From Stenogyne calaminthoides (taxonomy: Eukaryota > Streptophyta > Magnoliopsida > Lamiales > Lamiaceae): 64,000 nt of DNA. A model generated the notes under the pieces. That model saw nothing but the letters and a program-made list of their open reading frames with translations. It did not search any database and was not told where the DNA came from. This document shows, one piece after another, positions 22,280-32,706 of the stretch. The position numbers and the translations under genes were made by a program. The stretch lies in contig JBBCBC010000016.1 in assembly GCA_037126765.1 (NCBI GenBank), positions 19,659,778 through 19,723,777 of the forward strand, in the 5' to 3' direction. Position 1 is the stretch's first letter. Each line of letters begins with the position of its first letter.

Positions 22280-24688
22280 ATGTCTTCTAAGAAACTTCTC
22301 ATGTTCTCAGTGGAGAATTATGATTTATGGAGACTAAGAATGCAGGCTCACCTGTATTCTAAACATGAACGTATGTGGATAGTGGTCTCTAAAGGGCCAT
22401 TCCAATTTACTGTGGTGAATCCCAGAGGAACATAAAATGAGAGAAACGATCCTTGAGCAGAATTTCCTAAGTCTGATGACCAACTGACTCTTGAGGAGAG
22501 GAAGTTAGTTAATCTAGACTATATTGCTAAAGACACACTATACAGTACAATTGATGATGGTGTGATGGGAATGATCTCTCACTGTAATACTGCAAAAGAA
22601 ATTTGGGATACACTAGCTGTAATGTGCCAAGGCACAGATCATATCAAAGAAAACAAACTTTCAGTTGCAATTGGAAAGTTTGATAGTTTTGAAATGGATG
22701 AAGGTGAATCTATAGACAAATTGGAAGTCAGATTCACTAGCATTATGAATGATCTAAATGCACTTGGTAAGAAATATCCACAGAGAGAAGTTGCATTGAA
22801 AATTCTTAGAGGTCTTTCTAAGAAATGGGATATACATGCAGCGGTGATTGAAAACACCAAAAACATTAATTCAATGTCATACCAACAAGTCTTCTCTGAG
22901 CTGAAGGCCTATGAGTTTGTAATTGATAAGAAATCTAAAAAGGCTGACAGCAAAGATGATTCATCATCAAGTAAGAATGTGGCTTTTAAGGCCAAAGATA
23001 AAACACAGTAAAACTAGAGAGTTCGAGAACCCTTGCTAAAAAATCGGGGATGAGCTTGAGGATAAGCTAGCACCGATGGCAAGGAGGTTTGAAAGACTTA
23101 ATAGTCGATATGGAAAATACAAAAACTATTGGGGAATCACAGGTGCGGAAGAAACCCGAGGACAAACCAACCGAGAAGAGAAAGGACTCGAAAAACCGAA
23201 GGATCTTCATCCGAAAAGAAGGACTCCAAGTCCAAAGAAGAAAGTGATCGGGATGATGATGCCAACAGATGCTACAATTACAAAAAGAAAGGTCACTTCA
23301 AAGATGATTGTCCCCGACCGAGTCTTGCTAAGGAGAGAAGAGAAAGGCAAGCTAAAAAGAGACAAGAAGTTCTCTAGCAAAAAAGGCCATGGTTGCGAAG
23401 AAGAAGAACATTACGAGGAAGGATCTAGCTCTTCAGATGAAATCTTCTCGCATAAAGGAAAGTGATGACATCTGTCGATGGCTATTGAGGAGGTAAACTC
23501 TTCTTTTTCTCTGTTGTTGCTCCTACACTAGCACAAGAGTTGTCAAGTTCAACCGTAAAACAATCAATTTGACTGATGGATTCTTTTTGAGAGTCTTATG
23601 AAGGACTATCTTTTTTTACAAGAATTGCTAAATGAAACTCAAGAGCGTAATAAAGGAATCAAGGTGAAAATCTTAAATGGAAAGACTCTAGCTATCTTGA
23701 AATCACTTCTCAATTAATGGGAGCTCTTGATGAATCGGGTGTTTCAAAGTACAACTCTCGAGAAAAAGAGAAGATGATAGTGACCTTAAACGCGAAAAGC
23801 TAGAGAAATCTAATTGAAGAGATTCAAATTGATCGTAACTAAGTTCAATGACCTCTCTAAGAAGCATGAAACTCTACAGAATTGTGAGGATAGTGCACAT
23901 AAGAAGCTAACTCTATTGAATACTGCATATAAAGTAATAGATGAAATTCAGAGTTACCAGAGATCTGTCACTATAAAATCTGGATTGGGATACATTCCAG
24001 GGGGAACCTCACAAGGTCATCTGAATGCTGCATCAAGTAGCAAAAAGACAATATTTGTAAAACCAGTGGCACCAATACTTCAAACTGAAGAAATGCCCAA
24101 GGTGTTAGACAAGGGAAAATGACCTATGGTTCCAGTAAAACTGAATGATCAGGTAAGAAAGCCCAAACCTCAGGTGAAGGCTAGAAAACCCGAAAGCACT
24201 CGGTTTGAAAATTTGCAAGTACTTCAAAGCCTCAGGCTAAGAATGCAAATCTGAAAGAATCTACACTGAACCATCAGAGGAATCTTCAGAAGAGAAACAC
24301 TCAGCAGAGACATTCTCAACTGAAGAGACCAAGTCCTCGTAGATTGTGAAAGCCCAAAATTTGCACAGGGCAACCTGAACCCCACTTGCCTAAGGGTAAA
24401 GGTTACCTGAACCCGAGTCAACAAAGATTCAGACCGGCTGCACAAAAGCCAAAGCATCTGAACAAAAGGCCTGTACCAAATAAAAACTCAAAGGCTCATG
24501 TTCATGCTAAAGCTAGCACACATACACAGGAGACTGCTAAGGCACCCAGAGTAGTAAATGTGTATGTTGATGTTAATGGAAGACAAATCAGCCACTCTAA
24601 AGTGATTAGAGTTGTTAGGCAGATTTGGATTCCGAAAGGTACAGCTAACCTTGTAGGACCCTACACAAATTGGGTACCTAAAAATTGA
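22280..24688 (+). pseudogene. gag: SV2 gag
   Basis: Starts ATG 22280, 'MSSKKLLMFSVENYDLWRLR'. Stops near 22434 and 22454 break the N-terminus. The open block 22562-23011 holds 'AKEIWDTLAVMCQGT', 'DEGESIDKLEVRFTSIMND' and 'ALKILRGL', the core of Sirevirus-type gag. The knuckle at 23270-23311 reads CYNYKKKGHFKDDC: the second cysteine is tyrosine (TGC to TAC type change), so it should not bind zinc. Block 23814-24122 is helical and ends with the 'IKSGLGYIPG' Sirevirus motif. The last block, 24386-24688, is a basic Q/P/K linker ending 'IWIPKGTANLVGP...WVPKN' at TGA 24686. Confidence 0.85.
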
Positions 24689-24700
24689 TCTGTTTTTCAG
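24686..24700 (+). promoter_or_regulatory. SV2 gag/pol boundary: TGA then CAG acceptor-like site
   Basis: Gag ends at TGA 24686-24688. Nine further bases (TCTGTTTTT) and CAG at 24698-24700 follow. The protease frame is the same frame as gag here, so a single TGA separates gag from pol. The layout matches SV1 at 7936-7950, including the in-phase CAG. Confidence 0.45.
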
Positions 24701-25080
24701 GAGGAAAACAAGGGCACTGAGCTGATTGAAGATCACATATCACTGATGAGTAGAGATGCAAAAGCCCCTGATGTATGGTATCTTGACAGTGGATGCTCAA
24801 GACATATGACAGGATTCAAGAAGATACTCAGTGACTATGTTGAACAAAGAGGCCCTCGGATCACTTTTTTGGAGATAACTCAAGGGCGAGAATGAAGGAT
24901 ATGGAACTTTGGAAATAGACTCGGTTCATATCCATGGTGTTTCATATGTATCTGGATTGAAGCATAACTTGCTTTCAATAAGCCAATTCCATGATAAGGG
25001 TTTTAATGTTGAGTTCTCTAAGAACTTATGTTATGTGAAAGATGATATCTCTGTAAAGTATTCTTCGATCGGGTACTAGA
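24701..25080 (+). pseudogene. pol: SV2 aspartic protease
   Basis: Catalytic DSG at 24785-24793 within 'VWYLDSGCSRHMTG'. The frame shifts near 24870. 'TLEIDSVHIHGVSYVSGLKHNLLSISQF' (about 24910-24990) continues the domain in the next frame, closed by TAG near 25078. About the usual size for a Copia protease if the frameshift is ignored. Confidence 0.82.
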
Positions 25081-26160
25081 AAAGGAAATGTGTATCTTCT
25101 TCGATTGGAGTTCAACTCCTAAAGATACATGTTTGGTTATGAAAAAGTTCCACGAGATACCCGAGTTGGTTATGGCATAAAAGAATGAATCACCTAAATT
25201 TCAAAACCCTGAATAAACTTGCAAGATTAGTTCTTGTGAGAGGGTTGCCTAATGAAGTGTTCAGTAAGGAACATATTTGTGATGCGTGCCAAAAAGGAAA
25301 ACAAATTAGAGCATCATTTAAAAGCAAAGTAGATGTTTCTACTGAAAGAATACTTCAGTTGTTGCATATGGATCTTTTTGGTCCAATAACTCCAGTGAGC
25401 ACCAATGGCAGGAAATACACACTAGTAGTAGTTGATGACTACTCAAGATATACTTGGGTCATATTCTTACTCAGTAAGAAAGAGACTCAGATAAAGCTGC
25501 CTGAATTACTAAAAAGACTCAGTATTGAGAAAAATCTGAGTGTGGTCAAAATCAGATCTGACAAGGGAACTGAATTTATAAATCATATCATATCGATTAT
25601 TCAGGCAAAGAAATGGAATTACTCATGAAACATCACCGCAAGGACCCCTCAACAAAAAATGGTGTTCTTTGAAAGAAGGAACATGACTCTTAAAGAAGTT
25701 TGCAAGGACAATGATGGTGGTCGATATTCCTAAAAGATTTTTGAAATTTGAAGCCGTCAACACTGCATGCTATTCTCAGAACAGATCCATGCTGACTAAA
25801 AGTCAAGGCAAAACACCTTATGAGCTTTGGAATGAAAGGAAGCCTCTTGTTTCTTTCTTTCGTGTGTTTGGTTGCAAGTGTTTCGTACACAATAATGGTA
25901 AAGATCAGTTGAAAACATTTGATAGCAAAGCTGATGAAGGAATATTCTTAGGGTATTCTGAAATCAGTAAAGCTTTCAGAGTTTACAACTGTAGGACTCT
26001 TATTGTGGAGGAAACACCTCATGTTGTTTTTGATGAATCTACTTGTGTTCAGAAGAAACAGGAACATGATGCAGAAGAACTGACCAAGAGGATCACCAGA
26101 TTAAGCCTGAAAAAGAATGACAAATCATCCACTAAACCTGAAAAGAAGAAGTCAGTCACA
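25081..26160 (+). pseudogene. pol: SV2 integrase (pre-integrase, catalytic core, C-terminal blocks)
   Basis: The open block 25185-25628 holds the pre-integrase zinc domain ('HKRMNHLNFKTL' ... 'CDACQKGKQIRASFK'), then the core with the first catalytic Asp at 25371-25373 ('LLHMDLFGP') and the second at 25560-25562 ('RSDKGTEF'). A frameshift near 25620 separates the third residue, Glu at about 25671 in a damaged NGV.ERRN motif. From 25711 the frame reopens through 'FFRVFGCKCFVHNNG' and 'GIFLGYSEISKAFRV'. It is complete in length, unlike the SV1 integrase, but not in frame. Confidence 0.87.
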
Positions 26161-28133
26161 TTCTATGATTGGAGTGACTCAGACTCAGATAAAGAAGTTC
26201 AGGATGAAACTCAGGATGGTGAGACTCAGGATGGAAAGTCTTCACTGAAGGAAATCCAACACACTGAAGCTGACCAATCTGAACAGACACCAGTTCAGAC
26301 TCAGGTATGTGATGCCAATGAAGATGTGGTCACAGCTGAGGTAAATTATGAATCTATCAACCAAAGGGGAACAAATGTCTCTGACAATGTTCTGAATGGA
26401 ATTTCCCCTGAGGAAGAGGATTCCCTTTCTCCTTTTCTGTTGTTCCCTGAGTTTACTGAATTAACTGAACCTAACATTTTAAATGTTGAGAATACTATTG
26501 AAGGGGGAACATCTAGAAGAAGATGGTTAGATAGTCATCCTACAAGCCAGATTGTGGGTGATCTAACTGAAGGTGTCAAAACAAGAAGGTTCCATGGTGA
26601 GAGTGCACTATTCTGCTGCTTCCTATCAGAGAAAGAGCCTACTGAGATTGGTGAAGCTCTACAAGATTCTCATTGGATTACTGCTATGCAAGATGAGCTG
26701 AATCAATTCTCAAGAAATGAAGTATGGGAGCTAGTGGATAGACCTGAAAGGCACAATGTCATTGGAACCAAGTGGGTATTTAAGAATAAAAGAGATGAAA
26801 ACAACAACATTGTAAGAAACAAGGCAAGGCTAGTTGCACAAGGTTATTCCCAAGAAGAAGGCTTGGATTATGATGAAACATTTGCACCAGTTGCAAGACT
26901 AGAAGCCATCAGATTGTTTCTTGCATATGCTGCCCACATGAAGTTCACAGTCTATCAAATGGATGTGAAAAGTACATTTCTGAACGGTGTGCTTAAAGAA
27001 GAGGTTTATGTAGAACAAGCTCCTGGTTTCAAACAGAATGACCAAGTTTACAGGCTCAGAAAAGCTTTGTATGGTCTTAAACAAGCACCCAGAGCATGGT
27101 ATGATACTCTTTCTCAGTTTCTTACTGACCATGGTTTTGTCAAAGGAACTGTTGATAGAAGATGGGGAAGATATCTTACTAGTTCAGATATATGTTGATG
27201 ACATTATATTTGGATCCCCAATTCATCAGTTGTGTGAAAAGTTTTCTAATGAAAGGCAAATTTGAGATGTCTATGATGGGGGAGATGAATTTCTTTCTAG
27301 GTCTTCAAGTGAAACAATCAAAGGAAGGAATCTTCATCAACCAGGCAAAGTACACCAGAGATCTGATTGCCAAGTATGGTGTACAGAATTGCAATACAGT
27401 TAGAATTCCTATGAATACTAACTACAAGATGGATCCTGATTCTGAAGGCAAATCAGTGAGTCATACTGATTATAGAGGAATCATTGGATCATTGCTCTAT
27501 CCCACAGCAAGTAGGCCTGATATAACATTTGCTGTTGGGATATGTGCAAGATACCAAGGTAATCCTAAGGCTAGTCACATGGAGGCTGCCAAAAAGATAC
27601 TGAAGTATCTCAAGGGCACAGTGAATAGAGGATTATGGTATCCAGCTGATGATAACCTTGAATTAACTGGTTACTCAGATGCTGATTATGGAAGTTGCAG
27701 AATTGACAGGAAGTCCACTACAGGAACTTGTCAATTTCTAGGAAGTAAGCTGATATCTTGGTTTTCGAAGAAACAGACCTCAGTAGCAACCAGTACTACT
27801 GAAGCTGAATACATGGCTGCAGGAAGCTGCTGTGCTCAGATTCTTTGGCTCAGACAACAATTAAGGGATTATAAAGTTGTAGCCAATGAAGTACCAATAT
27901 TTTGTGACAATAATAGTGCCATTGCTATTTCACAAAATCCGGTATTGCACACCAGATGCAAGCATGTGGATATCAGACATCACTTCATCAGAGATCATGT
28001 CGAGAAAAAGGACATCAGGATGGAGAAAATTCATACTGATAAGCAGAAAGCTGATATCTTGACTAAACCTTTGGCTGAATCAAGATTTCAGGAACTATCA
28101 GTTGAATTAGGGATGTTGGATCCAGGTGTATAG
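26161..28133 (+). pseudogene. pol: SV2 reverse transcriptase and RNase H
   Basis: An acidic S/T/E-rich linker (26161-26500) leads into 'RRRWLDSHPTSQI', then RT from about 26640 ('WELVDRPERHNVIGTKWVFK', 'VYQMDVKSTFLNG', 'LKQAPRAWYDTL'). A frameshift near 27160 and another near 27255 flank the catalytic YVDD (27191-27202). From 27192 one open frame carries the rest of RT and RNase H ('YSDADYGS', 'EAEYMAAGSCC', 'HVDIRHHFIRDHVEKKDIRM') to the terminator at 28131-28133. Two single-base-type lesions are enough to inactivate an otherwise well-kept domain. Confidence 0.9.
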
Positions 28134-28764
28134 AGTAAAATCTGAAAAATTAAAGATTTTCAGATGCATGAAGTTTTTCTCAGAATTCTACTGAGAAACT
28201 CAGGATAAAATTGGAAATACCGAACTGAGTCTCAGGAAACTCAGATTTATCAAGGTCAAGATCAGAAATATCTTGAACCCATTCAAGATTTTTCAAGATA
28301 TATCTCGACATTTTATCAAGGTCAATACTCAGTAAGACTGATAGAGGGAAATTATACTGAAGAAGTAATGACTCATGCGACTCATTTATTGCTTAAGTGA
28401 AACTCAGTAATCATTCGCAATAAATACAAAACACCTGAGGAATGTTTTTGGGCGGGATCTTTGAAATTCCTAAAAGGTCAACAGTCAATAAATGCTCTGT
28501 TACATTTAATCACCAATTAAGTTAAAATGGCGGCTTACTTTTCGGGGATTGACCTTTCGCATACCCAATTAATCGTGGATTAATCTTAACCATTGCTTTT
28601 CACCAAACCGGTACGACTTCCCACGATCTCGAGCTATTTAATCCTTTGAAAGTCATTCAAGCCAAATTTTATTGAAACCCTTTGTTCCCAAAAACCCTCT
28701 GCAAATAAATCCCTTTTACCCAGAAAAACTTCATCGCTCAAAACCCTAAATCTTCAAATCTCAA
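28134..28764 (+). promoter_or_regulatory. SV2 spacer between pol and third ORF, possible promoter
   Basis: No gene seen. GAGCTATTTAATCC near 28630-28643 is a TATA-like box about 125 bp before the ATG of the third ORF. 'aaaccct' words follow, and the ATG context (CTCAAATGGCTCC) is a good plant translation start. SV1 has TATATAAAACCCT at 11651 in the same place. Confidence 0.4.
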
Positions 28765-31700
28765 ATGGCTCCTACCATGTTTGAAAAATTAGCCGAGATA
28801 AATAAGCCATGGTATGAGTACGTGGTTTCTTTGGAGAGTACCACAAATGCCAAGCACGAAGAAGAGGCGCTCCACTTAATCCGATTGGCGAAACTAACAA
28901 ACCTCGTCGCGAATCGACCGGAGGCAGAGTATACTCCTGAGGTAATAGAGTTTGTTGCTAATTTGGAAATAAATGAGGATGATTGTATAGAGTCCAAGAT
29001 TTCTGTTTCTCATCTTGAACAATCGATGAAATATGTGGATTTTGTTCGAGAGCTCTACATTGTCCCTAAGAACTTAAACGACGTATTTGAGTTGTGCGAT
29101 AGGGGAGATGACCCCTCATTGTATATGTTGGGACGGGAGCAAGAGTATCTTGATGGGATTACTGAGAATCCTATTAAGTTTGAGGCAACTCTGCATAAGC
29201 GGCATCTAAAACCGAAATACAGAGTATTGATGGATATTGTTGGAAAGTGCATCATGAGTCGATCTGGAAGCTTCGAGCAGATCAGCACTCCCAAACTCCG
29301 ACTTATGGCGGCAATCGAGGACTCACCCACCAAGGAGTTCAACTGGTTGAAGTATCTAATCAAGGTGGTGAGCGAGCAAACCAAGGTCATAAGAAGGGAG
29401 GATGGGGTAGTATCTATCAAAGGCAGGATCCTCCATGCCACCAAAATAGCATTTATTTTGGAGATGTGCCGAGAGGAGGAGGATATGTTCTCAAAATCTA
29501 CTCCATTCCCTAAGTACAAAGTAATGTTCAAGCCCATTACTGCAAAGAGGACGATTAGAGGGAAGAAAGAGAAGAAAGTGGAATCACCAGTTGCGGATGC
29601 TGCTGAAGAAAGCCAACAAACCAGAGTAGGGTGAGAAATTGAAGAAGGAAAACCCTTGCTCCTAAGCGCAAAAGAATGGTGGTTCTCACTGATGATGATG
29701 AGGAAAGTGAGACTGAGGAGATTCAGCCTGAGAGCCAAACTGCTCAGAAATCGCCCTTACTTGTATTGGCTCAGGCTATCTCAAAGGCACAGGATCAAAC
29801 TGAGGAGCAAGTCTTCTCTGAGGTTCTTGAGACGTCGCTTAATTCTGATAAGTTCTCTCAAGAAATATTCCAAGGACCTCAGACTTGAGCAAAGTATGAT
29901 TCTGGCCGAGGAAGCACCCGCGAGACCTCGAAAATGTTGTTGATTCTAATGAAGAAATGCCCGCTCGGTTCTCGCCGAGCAAACTGAAATTTATCGAGGA
30001 GGAGCCACTTTCACTCGTAACCAAGACAGATTCAAACTGAGGAGCTGCATGCCCAAACCTCAGAGTTTGCTGAGCCTCAGGAGCCGATGAATTTTGATGA
30101 GCTCCTGAATGAGCTGTTAGTCGATCTTTCAGCAGAGTTTCCAACTGAACCTGAGAGCCCGATGCTCAAGAAAGGTGAAGCTGAAGAGACCGAATGGCGA
30201 AGCAAGGGGGAACGGTTCATCCTTGACCATTACCCTGAGCTTAGCTCATTCCCTGACCTCCAAGACATCTTCTTCAGATTGAGGTCAATGGTCTACATCC
30301 TCAACCAGACTCTTCCGGAGATGCTCAATATTGCTTCATTCAGAGGGGAAGACTGGTGGAACGAGGAGACATCTTTTCTCACTGAATTCTCAGGGTTCAG
30401 AAAAACCAAGCTCCGGATGAAAATCTCAGATTTTGATGAGCTTGTGAATAGGAAGGTGGCTGAGAGAACTGCTGAAGTTGGTGCCCCGAGCTCCATTGAC
30501 AAATCTTAGGATGGGGACCAACAAGGGGATGATGAGAGTTAATCTCAGAAGGAGAAAGACTCAACTGATGCTGATCAGGCTACAGTCGAACATCCTCAGA
30601 CTGAAGTTAGCCTTCAGGTAACTTTTGGCACTATTGATAATTATGCTGTAATTCATCGAAGTTCCTACCTTTACCTCTGTAATGTCCCGATATGCGACCG
30701 AGGCTCAAAGTGGACACCCAAGCTCGTGGTGAAACCTCGTTCAAACCGAAGCTCGTGTTCAGGACGAGACTCGGGATGAACAAACCAACTCGGGAGGCAC
30801 ACAGATCGTAAATGCTCCCCGAGGTTGATCTCACCCCGTGATGGAAAAATTCGGAGAAGGTTGAGCCAATCCGCACAAAGTTGCTTTCAGATTGAAGAGG
30901 CATTGGCCAACCAAACTCGGAAGATTGAGAACTTGAGTTCTTCTTCGAATCGGTGTCTTTTCATAGCTCTCTATGACAAAGAAGCTGACCTCCATGGAAG
31001 CAAAGCTAGAAGACAAGATGGAGGGGGTAAAGGCTGAGCTTAATGAAGAGCTGAAGCAAAGGCATCAGGAGCAGACACAAATTCTAGAAGCAAAATTGGT
31101 TGAGAGGAATGAGATGCTGGTGAAAAATGTTGTTGAGGAAAAGCTCTCTCAAGCCAATTTGCTCATCTGTCTGAAGAATTCTCTGTGGCAAAGAACCACC
31201 TTAGGTGGCTCGAGGAGGAGCAAGATCAGATGGCAGGGGAGGTGCGGAGTGTCAGTAAAGAGCAATACCATATGGACACAGCACTCTCCAGGCTTCTGCC
31301 AGAGTATGGTTCCAAGAAGGGGGAAAGACCTGGAGCTGATCTCAGGGAATTATTGGAACATACTCTGAAGGGCAAGGTTGTTAAAGATGCTGAAAAGAAG
31401 ATAATTGCCGAAGCCATGAAAGAGATTGAAGCCACTAAGAAGCTTAAATTCAAGAAGGTGGAGAAGCCAATCTACACTCAGGTTTCAGAGGAAACAATGC
31501 AGGAAGTTGCTATGGAGAAACTGAGTGGTAGAGGAAGGATTGGGACAAGCCAGGCTGGTGCTGAATTGCCCATCAAGAGAAAGGCCGTGGCGATGAAAGA
31601 GCCTGAGGGCAAAAGAGAAAAGGCTTCTAAGCCAATTCAGAGGAAATTGATGCTGAATATTGAAGAATCTGAGGCTGAGCCCAAGAAGAAAGTCTTCAAT

Positions 31701-32216
31701 ACCAGAAGCGCTCTGAAAACACTCCAGATTGAACAAGCGAAGAAAGTTGTCGCTTCGCTTCGGTGTACCGGTGATCGTAGAAGAAGAAGGTAGAAGAAGA
31801 GCAGAAAAGAAGGAGTGGGTTCAAAAAGTTCGCAAGCAAGAGGAGAGGGAACACTAAAGCACAGAAATGGCACACGTTGACAAATGGATGCCAGACCATC
31901 TCAACGATGCATGGGAAGAAATCAAGAGAACCTTCTGGTTCTACTATGATATGCTCAGAGAATGGAGAGGGGAGAGCTCAGATCCGAATGAGGCTTTCAT
32001 CGACTATCTCCTGACCTTCTATATGTGTACCCTCCTCCCAGGCTGGAGAATGGTTGTGTTAATGAGAAAGCCATTTCTCAGGAAATATCTCAGTACGCCA
32101 TTCAGTTGGGTCTGACAGGAAACAATCCGGATATCATTAAAGAGAGAGATGCACTGAAGAGAAGATATTACGGAATGTTCAACCTAGAAGTCCCTGCTGA
32201 TGAGGTAGAAGAGTAG
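28765..32216 (+). pseudogene. SV2 third ORF (envelope-like position), mostly readable
   Basis: The first block, 28765-29634 (289 codons), opens 'MAPTMFEKLAEINKPWYEYV' and holds 'LHKRHLKPKYRVLMDIVGKC' (about 29190-29250), matching 'PHLKRKYRLLFKIISK' of SV1. It fits the 'putative plant transposon protein' type domain found in many plant element proteins. The ORF then changes frame to a D/E-rich block (29676-29888), 'MNFDELLNELLVDL' to 'DELVNRKVAERTAE' (30087-30509), a long charged coiled coil split by a frameshift near 31170 (30973-31793), and a C-terminal block (31867-32216) ending 'ALKRRYYGMFNLEVP'. I see no signal peptide or transmembrane stretch. Role unknown; a structural or RNA-binding accessory protein is as likely as an envelope. 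Confidence 0.7.
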
Positions 32217-32706
32217 AACTGAAGAGCCAAACTAAAGAACCAAACTGAAGAGCAGAGCTGAAGAACAGAATGAAGACTCAGAAGATGAAGACTCAGAAGA
32301 TTTATGTAATCTTTTTTTTTTGTCTTTTTGATTTTGTTCAGATAAGATTCATTGTAACCTGTAACAGTCTACCTATCATCAATGAAAACTTATCATTTAT
32401 GCTCAAAAGATAATATCTCATTATCTTATTTACATGTCTTTTACTTTTGATATGCCTGAATGATGTCTCTGAATTAATTGTGTGTTTAAGGGGGAAATTG
32501 TTTGAAAATTAAGTATTTGGTGATGAATTCTTTGAGTGATTCATTACTGAAGAAATTGTTAAGAAATTAATTGTTGAGAGACTCATCAATTGTGGAAGAA
32601 ATTGTTGGGATATATAACCAATCTTGTAATAGGATAAACTGAAACCTGAGTTTAGGTTAAATGTTTGTAACAAGATAGGTTTTGGCATCATCAAAAAGGG
32701 GGAAAT
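32217..32706 (+). other. SV2 3' untranslated stretch and polypurine tract
   Basis: No gene. The true tract is AAAAAGGGGGAAAT at 32693-32706, directly before the LTR. Two similar strings lie upstream: AAGGGGGAAATTGTTT at 32488-32503 and GAAGAAATTGTTGGGA at about 32595-32610. They may be decoys or traces of a shifted LTR boundary. Confidence 0.7.

Noticed and set aside
29055..29738. 227-codon antisense ORF
   Set aside because: Mirror of the intact third ORF of SV2 on the + strand, which has family-like motifs; the antisense protein has none.
28765..32216. True viral envelope gene in SV2
   Set aside because: No signal peptide, cleavage site or membrane-spanning stretch was seen; the name would rest on position alone.
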